Origin: Mycobacterium colombiense
GTDB taxonomy: Bacteria > Actinomycetota > Actinomycetes > Mycobacteriales > Mycobacteriaceae
Length of the DNA: 39,137 bases
NCBI RefSeq assembly: GCF_001672755.1
Contig: NZ_LZKI01000039.1
Location: 1 to 39,137, forward strand
Reading direction: 5' to 3'
A program made the translations under genes and the position numbers. Positions 10,378 through 17,821 of this stretch are shown here, in pieces. The notes beneath the pieces were generated by a model. That model had not been told where the DNA came from, ran no database searches, and saw only the letters and a program-made list of their open reading frames with translations. How positions within the stretch are numbered: position 1 is the stretch's first letter; every line of letters begins with the position of its first letter.

Positions 10378-11376
10378 ATGAGATTGGCCCGGACGAGCAA
10401 ACCAGTCGACAGCGCCTCCAATTGCTTCGGCACCCGTCCGGTTGTGTTGTTCGTGCTCGGGCCGCAACGGTCCGGAACCTCGGCGCTCACCCGGGTGCTC
10501 TCGCTGTGCGGCGGCACGCTTCCGGCCGCGATGTTGGGCGCCGACGCGAACAATCCGCTCGGCTACTGGGAACCGCGGGCGGCCATTTCGCTGAACGAGA
10601 CAATCCTGCGCCGGCTCGGGACCAATTGGTACGACCCGTCATTGCGGTTTCTGGACGACGGCGCGGTCGATGCCGGCGAGAGCAGGGCCTGCGTCGCGAA
10701 GATCGCCGCGTATCTGTCCACCCTGCCCGCGGCGCCGCTCGTGGTGATCAAGGAGCCCAGGATCACCACCCTGTCCGACCTGTGGTTCGAGGCGGCGCGT
10801 CAGGCCGGATTCGACGTCGCGTCGGTCATCGCCGTACGGCATCCGCAAGAGGTCATCTCGTCGATTGTGAAGTCCTGGCACGTCTCTCCTGCGCTCGCGA
10901 GCGCGTTATGGCTGAAATGCAACATCCTCGCTGAACGAAACACTCGCGGCGTGCCGCGCGTATTCGTCGACTACGCTAATCTTCTCGATGACTGGCGTCG
11001 GGAGATCAAGCGAATTTCCACCGAGTTGCCGGTCGAACTGCACACCCAAAACGATGGCGCTGTCGAGGAGTTCCTCAATCCCGGTCTCCATCGCCAACGG
11101 CACCGCGGGCCGGTGACGGACCTTTTCGGCGCGGATTGGATCTCGCTGGTCTACGAAGCGTTACGCGAGGCCGCCCAGGATGATTCGCTCGACATGTCGA
11201 CATTGGACCGCGTGTTCGCGTGCTACCGGGAAAGTGAGCGGGATTTCCGTAAGGCGTTCGAGGACTTTCACGGATTGTCGAACAGCGTGCTGTTCCGTAT
11301 CTTCCGACCGGCCATCGCACGCCCGGTGATGGAGGTCCTTGCGATGGCGCATCGGCACCGGGGGACTTGGGCCTAG
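10378..11376 (+). CDS. Sulfotransferase-fold protein, copy 2
   Basis: Paralog of the preceding gene, 332 aa, same architecture: phosphosulfate loop GPQRSGTS at residues 28-35 and RHPQEVISS from residue 154. By eye most residues match copy 1 along the whole length, including YWEPRAAI and IKEPRITTLSDLWFEAAR. The N-terminal 20 residues and the region around residues 220-240 differ most, so both copies appear to be under selection and may use different acceptors. ATG 10378 follows a GAAAGG site; the 13 bases up to and including the ATG recur exactly before a glycosyltransferase gene at 13821. Both copies are intact with no internal stops. Substrate unknown; a sulfated GPL or other surface glycolipid is the working idea. 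Confidence 0.82.
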   Translation: MRLARTSKPVDSASNCFGTRPVVLFVLGPQRSGTSALTRVLSLCGGTLPAAMLGADANNPLGYWEPRAAISLNETILRRLGTNWYDPSLRFLDDGAVDAGESRACVAKIAAYLSTLPAAPLVVIKEPRITTLSDLWFEAARQAGFDVASVIAVRHPQEVISSIVKSWHVSPALASALWLKCNILAERNTRGVPRVFVDYANLLDDWRREIKRISTELPVELHTQNDGAVEEFLNPGLHRQRHRGPVTDLFGADWISLVYEALREAAQDDSLDMSTLDRVFACYRESERDFRKAFEDFHGLSNSVLFRIFRPAIARPVMEVLAMAHRHRGTWA

Positions 11377-11469
11377 CCTCTTTCGCCCGCTCCTTTCGCG
11401 CGTTTCGTGTGAATTCCGGGTCCGTCGGTCCGCTTCGCAGAATCCCGTGATGCCGCGGAGAGTCCCCGT

Positions 11470-11475
11470 TATGAT
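11470..11475 (+). promoter_or_regulatory. Candidate -10 for the epimerase gene
   Basis: TATGAT, preceded by T, lies about 70 bases before the TTG start at 11544. The same heptamer TTATGAT is found at 12709-12715 before the first methyltransferase, so the two may share promoter type. Confidence 0.4.
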
Positions 11476-11543
11476 CGACCGGACCGCGGCGACGCGTGCC
11501 GGTTGCGTAATTTCCTCTGCACACGAAAGAAAGGCGTCGATTC

Positions 11544-12659
11544 TTGTCAGCGTCCGTGCTCATCAGTGGTGGGGCAGGATTCATCGGGTCGGCCCTCTCA
11601 CACCGTCTCGTCGAGGCCGGATACGACGTCGCGGTGATGGACGTCTTGCATCCCCAGGTGCATGCCGGCGGCCGGCCGATCGAGCTGCCGCCAGCCGTGC
11701 GGCTGTTCACCGGCGACGTCACCCATGCGCCCGACTGGGACGCGGTGTTGCGGTTGTTCCGTCCTTCCCAGGTGGTCCACCTGGCGGCCGAGACCGGGAC
11801 CGCGCAGTCGCTGTCCGAGGCGACGCGCCACGGCTCGGTGAATGTGGTTGGAACCACTCAGCTTCTCGACGCCCTGAGCCGCTCGGGAATCGTGCCCGAG
11901 CAACTGGTCCTGGCGTCGTCGCGGGCCGTCTACGGCGAGGGCGCGTGGCAATCCGGCGAGCGGATTTTCTACCCGAAACCCCGCAGCCACGCACAACTGC
12001 TTGCGGGTGTCTGGGATCCGCAGGGGCCGACGGGCGAACAGGCGGTGCCGCTGCCGAGCCGCGCCGACCGGACGGAGCCCCGCCCCACCAACGTGTACGC
12101 GGCCACCAAGCTGGCGCAGGAGCACCTGTTGGCTGCGTGGACGGCCGCGCACGACACCAACCTCAGCGTGCTGCGTCTGCAGAATGTCTACGGCCCCGGC
12201 CAGTCGCTGACCAATTCGTACACGGGGATCGTGGCGCTGTTCGCGCGGTTGGCGCGGCAGGGGCTGGCGCTGGAGGTCTACGAGGACGGCCGGATCGTGC
12301 GCGACTTCGTCTACATCGACGCCGTCGTCGACGCGCTGTTCGCCGCCGTGCAGGGGCCCGCGACCCAGCCCCGCTGCCTCGACATCGGGTCCGGCAACGC
12401 GACGACAATCCATGAGCTGGCCAACAAGATTGCCGCCATGTGTGGCGCGCCCGAACCGGTCGTCGTTCCGAAATTCCGCGACGGCGACGTGCGCGCCGCC
12501 AGTTGCGACATCGAGCCGGCGCAAACCGAGCTGGGGTGGCGTCCGAAGGCCACACTCGACGAAGGTCTGGGCGCCCTGCTCGACTGGATCGGGGGGCAAC
12601 CCGAGGTTGCGTCGAACGAATCGGGCCGTCCCGCCGTCGAACATGCCGGGCGCAGCTGA
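11544..12659 (+). CDS. NAD-dependent epimerase/dehydratase, probable dTDP-L-rhamnose 4-epimerase
   Basis: Extended short-chain dehydrogenase of 371 aa acting on a nucleotide sugar in the cytosol. The Rossmann motif GGAGFIG is at residues 9-15; the catalytic Tyr/Lys are in YAATK (Y185, K189) with SSRAVYG upstream as the Ser part. The MDVLHPQVHAGG stretch after the first strand and a long insert before Y185 (residues ~135-175) resemble what I recall of dTDP-L-rhamnose 4-epimerases (WbiB type), which make dTDP-6-deoxy-L-talose. GPLs carry 6-deoxytalose on their allo-threonine, so this fits the locus. The specific substrate is an inference; a GDP-sugar or UDP-sugar epimerase is possible. TTG 11544 is used because GAAAGAAAGG lies at 11525-11534. 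Confidence 0.82.
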   Translation: MSASVLISGGAGFIGSALSHRLVEAGYDVAVMDVLHPQVHAGGRPIELPPAVRLFTGDVTHAPDWDAVLRLFRPSQVVHLAAETGTAQSLSEATRHGSVNVVGTTQLLDALSRSGIVPEQLVLASSRAVYGEGAWQSGERIFYPKPRSHAQLLAGVWDPQGPTGEQAVPLPSRADRTEPRPTNVYAATKLAQEHLLAAWTAAHDTNLSVLRLQNVYGPGQSLTNSYTGIVALFARLARQGLALEVYEDGRIVRDFVYIDAVVDALFAAVQGPATQPRCLDIGSGNATTIHELANKIAAMCGAPEPVVVPKFRDGDVRAASCDIEPAQTELGWRPKATLDEGLGALLDWIGGQPEVASNESGRPAVEHAGRS

Positions 12660-12709
12660 GGAGCGTGTGCCTCCGCGCATCCATCGGCCGGGCCCCGAAA
12701 ATTAACGCT

Positions 12710-12715
12710 TATGAT
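12710..12715 (+). promoter_or_regulatory. Candidate -10 for the first methyltransferase gene
   Basis: TATGAT in the 220-base gap 12660-12879 would give a 5' leader of about 155 bases. The later part of this gap (from about 12790) resembles the region before the second methyltransferase (from about 16795), including ACGCATT-A/G-ACGG and AGGGGCAG before a TTG start, so the control region was duplicated with the gene. Confidence 0.4.
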
Positions 12716-12879
12716 GGTTGCTACTACTCGGTAGGGCAGGGGATGGGTCAACCGGTAGAAACGGGGGGCACGTCGAGGAGGCCGGTGAGGCGCGTTAGTG
12801 GACAAATGCGACACGCATTGACGGGCTCGACGTTCTCGAGGGCGTCATTTCCGGACTTCATCTGAACTTAGGGGCAGCT

Positions 12880-13707
12880 TTGACCGTTACCGATCGTGAC
12901 ATGCGATCTCCCTTTCTAGACACCCGTTCCGCGTACCTTGAGCTGCTGCGACGTAACCTCACCCGGTACGGCAGCGACGAATTGGTGCCCGTCGGCTGGA
13001 ATTACCTCGGGCGTCCCCTCTTTAGCACCCGCAATCTGCTGCTGGTGCGCAAGCGCCCGTTCAACAAGCAGGCGCGTGATCTCGGGCTGGACTGGCCGGC
13101 GGATGCCCTGACGATGATCGGCATGCAGCGGCTGACCAGTTTGCAGCAGTGCGTCGAGACGGCCCTGAAGGACGAGGTTCCCGGTGATCTCGTCGAGTGC
13201 GGTGTGTGGCGGGGTGGGGCATCGATCTTGATGCGCGCCGTGCTGTCGGCGTACGGCGATGAGAAGCGTTCGGTGTGGCTGTGCGATTCGTTCGAAGGGG
13301 TACCGCCGCCGGATACCGAAAACTACGAGGCCGACAAGGGCATCAAGTTGCATCGCGCCGCCGGCGTGCTGGCGATACCCCAGGAGCAAGTCAAGGCGAA
13401 TTTCGAGCGGTACGGGTTGCTCGATGATCGGGTTCGTTTTGTTCCGGGCTGGTTCAAGGACACCCTGCAGGACGCCCCGATTGAACGCATTTCGGTGTTG
13501 CGGCTCGACGGCGATCTTTACGAGTCCACGATTCAGGCGCTCGATGCCCTCTACCCGCGGCTGGCGCCCGGTGGCTTCTGCATCATCGACGACTACCACG
13601 CCATCGCTGCATGCCGTCAGGCGGTGACGGACTACCGTACGCAACATGGCGTGACCGCAGAGATCGAGGAGATCGACGGTACCGGCGTGCTGTGGCGCAA
13701 GTCATGA
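12880..13707 (+). CDS. TylF/MycF-type sugar O-methyltransferase, copy 1 (rhamnosyl methyltransferase-like)
   Basis: Metal- and SAM-dependent O-methyltransferase of the macrocin/TylF family, 275 aa, the family that contains the GPL rhamnosyl methyltransferases (Rmt/Mtf). SAM-binding motif VECGVWRGG is at residues 105-113. Metal-binding acidic residues are in LRLDGDLYES (D210) and in IIDDYHA (D237, D238). The N-terminal lid includes RKRPFNKQARDLGLDWP. The TTG start at 12880 is supported by AGGGG at 12870-12874 and by the matching start in copy 2. Expected role: methylation of a rhamnose hydroxyl on the GPL; which position cannot be told from sequence. The next gene is a glycosyltransferase in the same direction. 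Confidence 0.88.
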   Translation: MTVTDRDMRSPFLDTRSAYLELLRRNLTRYGSDELVPVGWNYLGRPLFSTRNLLLVRKRPFNKQARDLGLDWPADALTMIGMQRLTSLQQCVETALKDEVPGDLVECGVWRGGASILMRAVLSAYGDEKRSVWLCDSFEGVPPPDTENYEADKGIKLHRAAGVLAIPQEQVKANFERYGLLDDRVRFVPGWFKDTLQDAPIERISVLRLDGDLYESTIQALDALYPRLAPGGFCIIDDYHAIAACRQAVTDYRTQHGVTAEIEEIDGTGVLWRKS

Positions 13708-13830
13708 GGCTCACCTGCGCTTAGTTCGTCCTCGATGCAGTCGCGCAAACCGCTGCAGTGGAGTTTCGTCGATATTTACAGTGATGTCGGTGCTTCAAGT
13801 GATAGCGCAACCGAAGGGCGTGGATTCGCG

Positions 13831-15108
13831 ATGAAATGTGTGCTGGCCAGTTATGGAACGCGCGGCGACATCGAGCCTTCCTTGGTTGTGGCGCGCGAAC
13901 TGCAACGCCGGGGGCATGACATGGTCATGGCCGTCCCGCCCGACTCGGTCGGCTTCACCGAGGCCGCGGGGCTGACGGCCGTCCCGTACGGGCTGGAATC
14001 GCAGGCCTGGCTCGACGTATACCGCGACTTCTGGACATCGTTCTTCCGCGGCTTCTGGAAGATCCAGGAAATGCGCGGCATGTGGCGCGAGATGTGGGAT
14101 CTCAGCGACCAGTGCTGGGCGCAGATGAACACCACGCTGATGTCGCTGGCGGACGGAGCCGACCTGGTGTTCGCGGGGCAGAGTTACCAGGAGCCGGCGG
14201 CCAACGTCGCGGAGTACTACGACCTTCCGTTGGCCACGCTGCATCACGTCCCCATGCGGCCCAACGGCCAGGTCGTCTCGATCCTGCCGTCGCCGCTGGC
14301 CCGCTCGTCGATGACGGCGTTCGACTGGTTCTGTTGGCGCCTGAACAAAAAAGTCGAGGACACCCAGCGACGGGAACTGGGGCTGCCGAAGGCGAAAGGA
14401 CCGTCACCGCGACGCATCGCCAACCGTGAATCGCTGGAAATCCAAGCGTACGACGAGGTTTGCTTTCCCGGCCTGGCCGACGAGTGGGCGAAATGGGATG
14501 GCCTGCGGCCCTTCGTCGGCCCGCTGACGATGGAGTTGACCACCGAAGCCGACGACGAGGTGATGTCCTGGATTCGGGGCGGGACGCCGCCGATCTTCTT
14601 CGGCTTCGGCAGCATGCCGGTCGAATCCCCGGCCGACACCGTCGAAATGATCAGCTCGGCGTCCGCGCAGCTGGGGCAGCGGGCGCTGATCGCAGCCGGC
14701 CGTAGCGACTTCAGCGGCGTCCCCCTTGCCGATCACGTCAAGGTGGTGGGCCCGGTGAACTACGCGACGATATTTCCCGTCTGCCGTGCGGTGGTCCACC
14801 ATGGCGGTTCGGGCACCACCGCCGCAAGCCTGCGCGCCGGGGTTCCCACGCTGATTCTGTCGATGGACGCCAATCAGACAATCTGGGGAGCTCAGCTCAA
14901 ACGACTGAAAGTTGGTACCACACGCCGGTTTTCGGCAACCAACCGGGAAACGTTGGTGGGGGATCTGCGCCGGATCCTGGCCCCGGACTACGCCGTGCGC
15001 GCGCGCGAGATCGCTGCCCGGATGACCAAGCCGGCCGACAGCGTGGTCAAGGCCGCCGACGTTGTGGAGAATTTCGTCAGTTCGCGAAGTCGCAGTCGCT
15101 CCAGCTAG
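13831..15108 (+). CDS. GT1-family glycosyltransferase, copy 1 (GPL Gtf type)
   Basis: GT-B fold glycosyltransferase of 425 aa, similar to the mycobacterial GPL enzymes Gtf1-3/GtfA/RtfA and Rv1524/Rv1526c. It begins MKCVLASYGTRGDIEPSLVV, the typical first Rossmann strand and GTRGD loop. The donor-sugar motif is HHGGSGTTAASLRAGVP (first His ~323). It should transfer deoxytalose or rhamnose from a dTDP-sugar to the lipopeptide at the inner face of the membrane. ATG 13831 is chosen because all three relatives in this window start at this MK-x-ASYGTRGD; upstream in-frame codons give no similarity. GAAGGG precedes it, and a TACAGT hexamer at 13777-13782 may be its -10. Which of the GPL transfers it performs is undecided. 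Confidence 0.9.
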   Translation: MKCVLASYGTRGDIEPSLVVARELQRRGHDMVMAVPPDSVGFTEAAGLTAVPYGLESQAWLDVYRDFWTSFFRGFWKIQEMRGMWREMWDLSDQCWAQMNTTLMSLADGADLVFAGQSYQEPAANVAEYYDLPLATLHHVPMRPNGQVVSILPSPLARSSMTAFDWFCWRLNKKVEDTQRRELGLPKAKGPSPRRIANRESLEIQAYDEVCFPGLADEWAKWDGLRPFVGPLTMELTTEADDEVMSWIRGGTPPIFFGFGSMPVESPADTVEMISSASAQLGQRALIAAGRSDFSGVPLADHVKVVGPVNYATIFPVCRAVVHHGGSGTTAASLRAGVPTLILSMDANQTIWGAQLKRLKVGTTRRFSATNRETLVGDLRRILAPDYAVRAREIAARMTKPADSVVKAADVVENFVSSRSRSRSS

Positions 15109-15130
15109 CTCGGCATCGCCATTGTGCAGG

Positions 15131-15154
15131 TCGAATAGCTTAGTCAGCTATCGA
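15131..15154. repeat. Inverted repeat downstream of glycosyltransferase copy 1
   Basis: ATAGCT (15135-15140) and AGCTAT (15146-15151) flank TAGTC; the arms extend to TCGA on both sides with one unpaired A. No T-run follows. It may terminate the upstream transcript or serve as an operator for what follows. It begins 22 bases after the glycosyltransferase stop. Confidence 0.3.
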
Positions 15155-15308
15155 ATTGGGGCATAAGGAGCTATCCGGACCGACTTCTCATTTTCCTGAG
15201 ACACGGTGTCGATCGTCTGGCAGACTTACGTAGGATCAGGCGGCGACACCTGGGGTTCAGCCAAACCACCCAGGGTTGTCATACTTCTACGGTCGGGGGG
15301 AAAGGCCG

Positions 15309-15500
15309 ATGGGGTTGGGTTTGTCGCACTCGACTGCACCGGTGCGCACTCGCGATCGTTTCTGGCCTCGGGCGGCCAAATCCGTTGCGAAACAACTACA
15401 TTCAATGTCTCTAGCCACATCGCAGGGCCAATGGCGGGACGCGGGTTACCGAGCGAAGACGCGCCAGTCAAAGTTGCCCATGCCGTCGGAGATTGATTAA
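15309..15500 (+). CDS. Short reading frame before glycosyltransferase copy 2, doubtful
   Basis: In the 405-base gap 15109-15513 an ATG preceded by GGGGGAAAGG (15296-15305) opens 63 codons beginning MGLGLSHSTAPVRTRDRFW and ending 13 bases before the glycosyltransferase start. The basic VRTRDRFWPRAAKSVAKQL segment is vaguely like the N-terminus of mycobacterial FkbM-type methyltransferases, so it could be a remnant of a lost gene. It may equally be untranslated leader. Not recognised with any certainty. Confidence 0.2.
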   Translation: MGLGLSHSTAPVRTRDRFWPRAAKSVAKQLHSMSLATSQGQWRDAGYRAKTRQSKLPMPSEID

Positions 15501-15513
15501 GGTATTAGTCGCG

Positions 15514-16800
15514 ATGAAATTTGCTGTGGCAAGCTATGGAACGCGTGGGGATATAGAACCTTGCCTCACCATCGGTCGTGAGCTGATGCGCCGGGGGCAT
15601 TCCGTTCGGATGGCCGTCCCGCCCAATCTCGTCAGCCTGGCCGAAGCGGCCGGACTTCCGGCGATCGGCTATGGGCCCGATATGCGCGACTTTTGGAGCG
15701 ACGAGTTCATTCGGGACTTCTGGAAGAACTTCCTCAAGGGACCGATCAGCCTCATGCGCGAAGCCTGGGAACCGGTTCTGCGAAACTGGCAGGAAATGAG
15801 CTCGGCGCTGATGTCGGTGGGCGCGGGCGCCGATTTGCTGTTCACCGGCCAGCTTTACCAGGATTTGGCCATCAATGTCGCCGACTACTACGGCATTCCG
15901 ATGGCCACGCTGCACTACATTCCGATGCGTCCCAACGGCCAACTGCTTTCGAAGGTTCCCGGACCCATGGTCCGCACCGGCATGTCGATCTACGACTGGA
16001 TGTGCTGGCGGATGAACAAGAAGGCCGAGGATCGGCAGCGCCGCGAGCTCGGCCTGCCGCCCGCCACGGTCGCGTCACCGCGACGCATCGCCGAACGTGG
16101 ATCGCTGGAAATCCAGGCGTACGACGACGTCTGCTTCCCCGGGCTGGCCGACGAATGGGCGAAATGGGGCACTCAGCGGCCGTTCGTGGGTTCGTTGACC
16201 ATGGAACTGACGACGGACTCCGACGACGAGACCTTGTCGTGGATTGCCCAGGGAACGCCGCCGATATGTTTCGGCTTCGGCAGCATGCCCGTCGCCGAAA
16301 CTCCCGCCGATACGGTCCGGATGATCGGCGCCGCCTGCGCGGAATTGGGGGAGCGGGCCCTGATCTGTTCTGGCTGGAGCGACTTCACCGATGTGCCTCA
16401 GTTGGAGCACGTCAAGGTCGTCGGCGTGGTCAACTACACGAAGATCTTCCCCGCCTGCCGTGCCGTCGTGCACCACGGCGGATCGGGTACCACGGCGGCG
16501 GGCCTGCGCGCCGGCGTTCCCACGCTGATCCTCTGGACGGCGGGTGACCAACCGATGTGGGGGTCGCACGTCAAGCAACTGAAGGTGGGTATGTCTCGGC
16601 GGTTCTCGGCCACCACGCCCGAATCGCTGGTCGCGGACCTACGAAAGATCCTCGCGCCGGAGTACCTCACTCGTGCCCGTAAGCTCGCCACCCGGATGAG
16701 CAAGCCCGCCGAGAGCGCAGGTCACGCCGTCGATCTGCTGGAAGAGTTCGCCCGCTCGGGGCGTTGTATTCCCGGCGTTCCAGCAGAGCGAAGTCGCTGA
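15514..16800 (+). CDS. GT1-family glycosyltransferase, copy 2 (GPL Gtf type)
   Basis: Second GT-B enzyme, 428 aa, closely related to copy 1 throughout: MKFAVASYGTRGDIEPCLT at the N-terminus, ATLHYIPMRPNGQL in the middle, LEIQAYDDVCFPGLADEWA, and HHGGSGTTAAGLRAGVP (first His ~320) for the donor sugar. ATG 15514 is chosen by alignment with the other two copies; TTG 15493 would add seven residues with no counterpart. The acceptor-binding N-terminal half (around residues 60-110, YGPDMRDFWSDEFIRDFWKN) differs most from copy 1, consistent with a different acceptor. It probably adds one of the GPL sugars. It ends 93 bases before methyltransferase copy 2. Confidence 0.9.
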   Translation: MKFAVASYGTRGDIEPCLTIGRELMRRGHSVRMAVPPNLVSLAEAAGLPAIGYGPDMRDFWSDEFIRDFWKNFLKGPISLMREAWEPVLRNWQEMSSALMSVGAGADLLFTGQLYQDLAINVADYYGIPMATLHYIPMRPNGQLLSKVPGPMVRTGMSIYDWMCWRMNKKAEDRQRRELGLPPATVASPRRIAERGSLEIQAYDDVCFPGLADEWAKWGTQRPFVGSLTMELTTDSDDETLSWIAQGTPPICFGFGSMPVAETPADTVRMIGAACAELGERALICSGWSDFTDVPQLEHVKVVGVVNYTKIFPACRAVVHHGGSGTTAAGLRAGVPTLILWTAGDQPMWGSHVKQLKVGMSRRFSATTPESLVADLRKILAPEYLTRARKLATRMSKPAESAGHAVDLLEEFARSGRCIPGVPAERSR

Positions 16801-16893
16801 GTGGGCAACGGATACACTGCGAAACGCATTAACGGCGTCCACGCGGCGTCTAGGCTCTACCGGTACTACTGGCTTGCGGATTAAGGGGCAGTT

Positions 16894-17697
16894 TTGGCCG
16901 TGACCGATCACGACACGCGGTTTGCATACCTCGACCTGCTCCGGCGTGACCTCACCAGGTATGGCAGTGACGAGCTGGTGCCGGTCGGGTTGTACCGCCT
17001 GGGTCGTCCCCTGTTCAGTACCCGCAACCTGATGCTCGTGCGGAAACGTCCGTTCAACAAGCAGGCGCGCGACCTCGGGTTGGACTGGCCGGCGGATGCC
17101 TTGACCATGATCGGCATGACGCGGCTGACCAGCTTGCAGAACTGCGTTGAGACGGTGCTGGAAGAGGATGTGCCCGGCGACCTGGTCGAGTGCGGTGTGT
17201 GGCGCGGTGGCGCCTCCATCCTGATGCGCGCCGTGCTGGCGGCCCACGGGGACGAGAAGCGCACGGTGTGGCTGTGCGATTCATTCGCCGGAGTGCCGCC
17301 CCCGGACACCGCCAATTACAAGGCGGACAAGGGGATTAAGCTGCACCGCCACGCCCGCATCCTGGGCGTGCCGCAAGATCACGTCAAGGCGAATTTCGAG
17401 CGCTACGGGTTGCTCGATGACCAGGTCCGTTTTGTTCCGGGCTGGTTCAAGGACACCCTGCAGGATGCCCCGATCGACCGGATCTCGGTGTTGCGGCTGG
17501 ACGGCGATCTGTATGAGTCGACGATTCAGGCGCTCGATGCGCTCTATCCGCGGCTGTCGCCCGGAGGCTTTTGCATCGTCGACGACTACCACGCGATCAA
17601 GGCGTGCGCGCAGGCCGTTACCGACTACCGCACGCAGCACAACGTGACCGGTGAGATCGTTGAGATCGACGGCACCGGCGTGCTGTGGCGCAAGTGA
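16894..17697 (+). CDS. TylF/MycF-type sugar O-methyltransferase, copy 2
   Basis: Near duplicate of the methyltransferase at 12880, 267 aa; by eye the great majority of residues are identical, with an eight-residue deletion after the N-terminus (DHDTRFAYLDLLRRDL). SAM motif VECGVWRGG starts at residue 98; metal-site acids are D203 (LRLDGDLYES) and D230-D231 (VDDYHAIKA). The TTG start at 16894 sits after the same AGGGGCAG leader as copy 1, and a TACACT hexamer (16813-16818) may be its promoter. Differences cluster around residues 130-150 (AGVPPPDTANYKADKG), near the likely acceptor side. The two copies could methylate different rhamnose positions. Confidence 0.88.
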   Translation: MAVTDHDTRFAYLDLLRRDLTRYGSDELVPVGLYRLGRPLFSTRNLMLVRKRPFNKQARDLGLDWPADALTMIGMTRLTSLQNCVETVLEEDVPGDLVECGVWRGGASILMRAVLAAHGDEKRTVWLCDSFAGVPPPDTANYKADKGIKLHRHARILGVPQDHVKANFERYGLLDDQVRFVPGWFKDTLQDAPIDRISVLRLDGDLYESTIQALDALYPRLSPGGFCIVDDYHAIKACAQAVTDYRTQHNVTGEIVEIDGTGVLWRK

Positions 17698-17821
17698 GAT
17701 AGCTGAAACCCTAAGTGTACGAAACGGTTTGCCCTCTAGCGAGGGATGGTCGAAACGCGGTCACGGCCCCCGCATTGCGGTTCCCCGGGACGGCGTCCCC
17801 GCCGATGTTAGGGTTGCCGCC

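Noticed and set aside
8769..11376. Reading the P-loop genes as nucleotide or sugar kinases
   Set aside because: The loop is RSGTS without the GxxxxGK[ST] lysine, and a sulfotransferase-like RHPxEV segment follows at the right distance.
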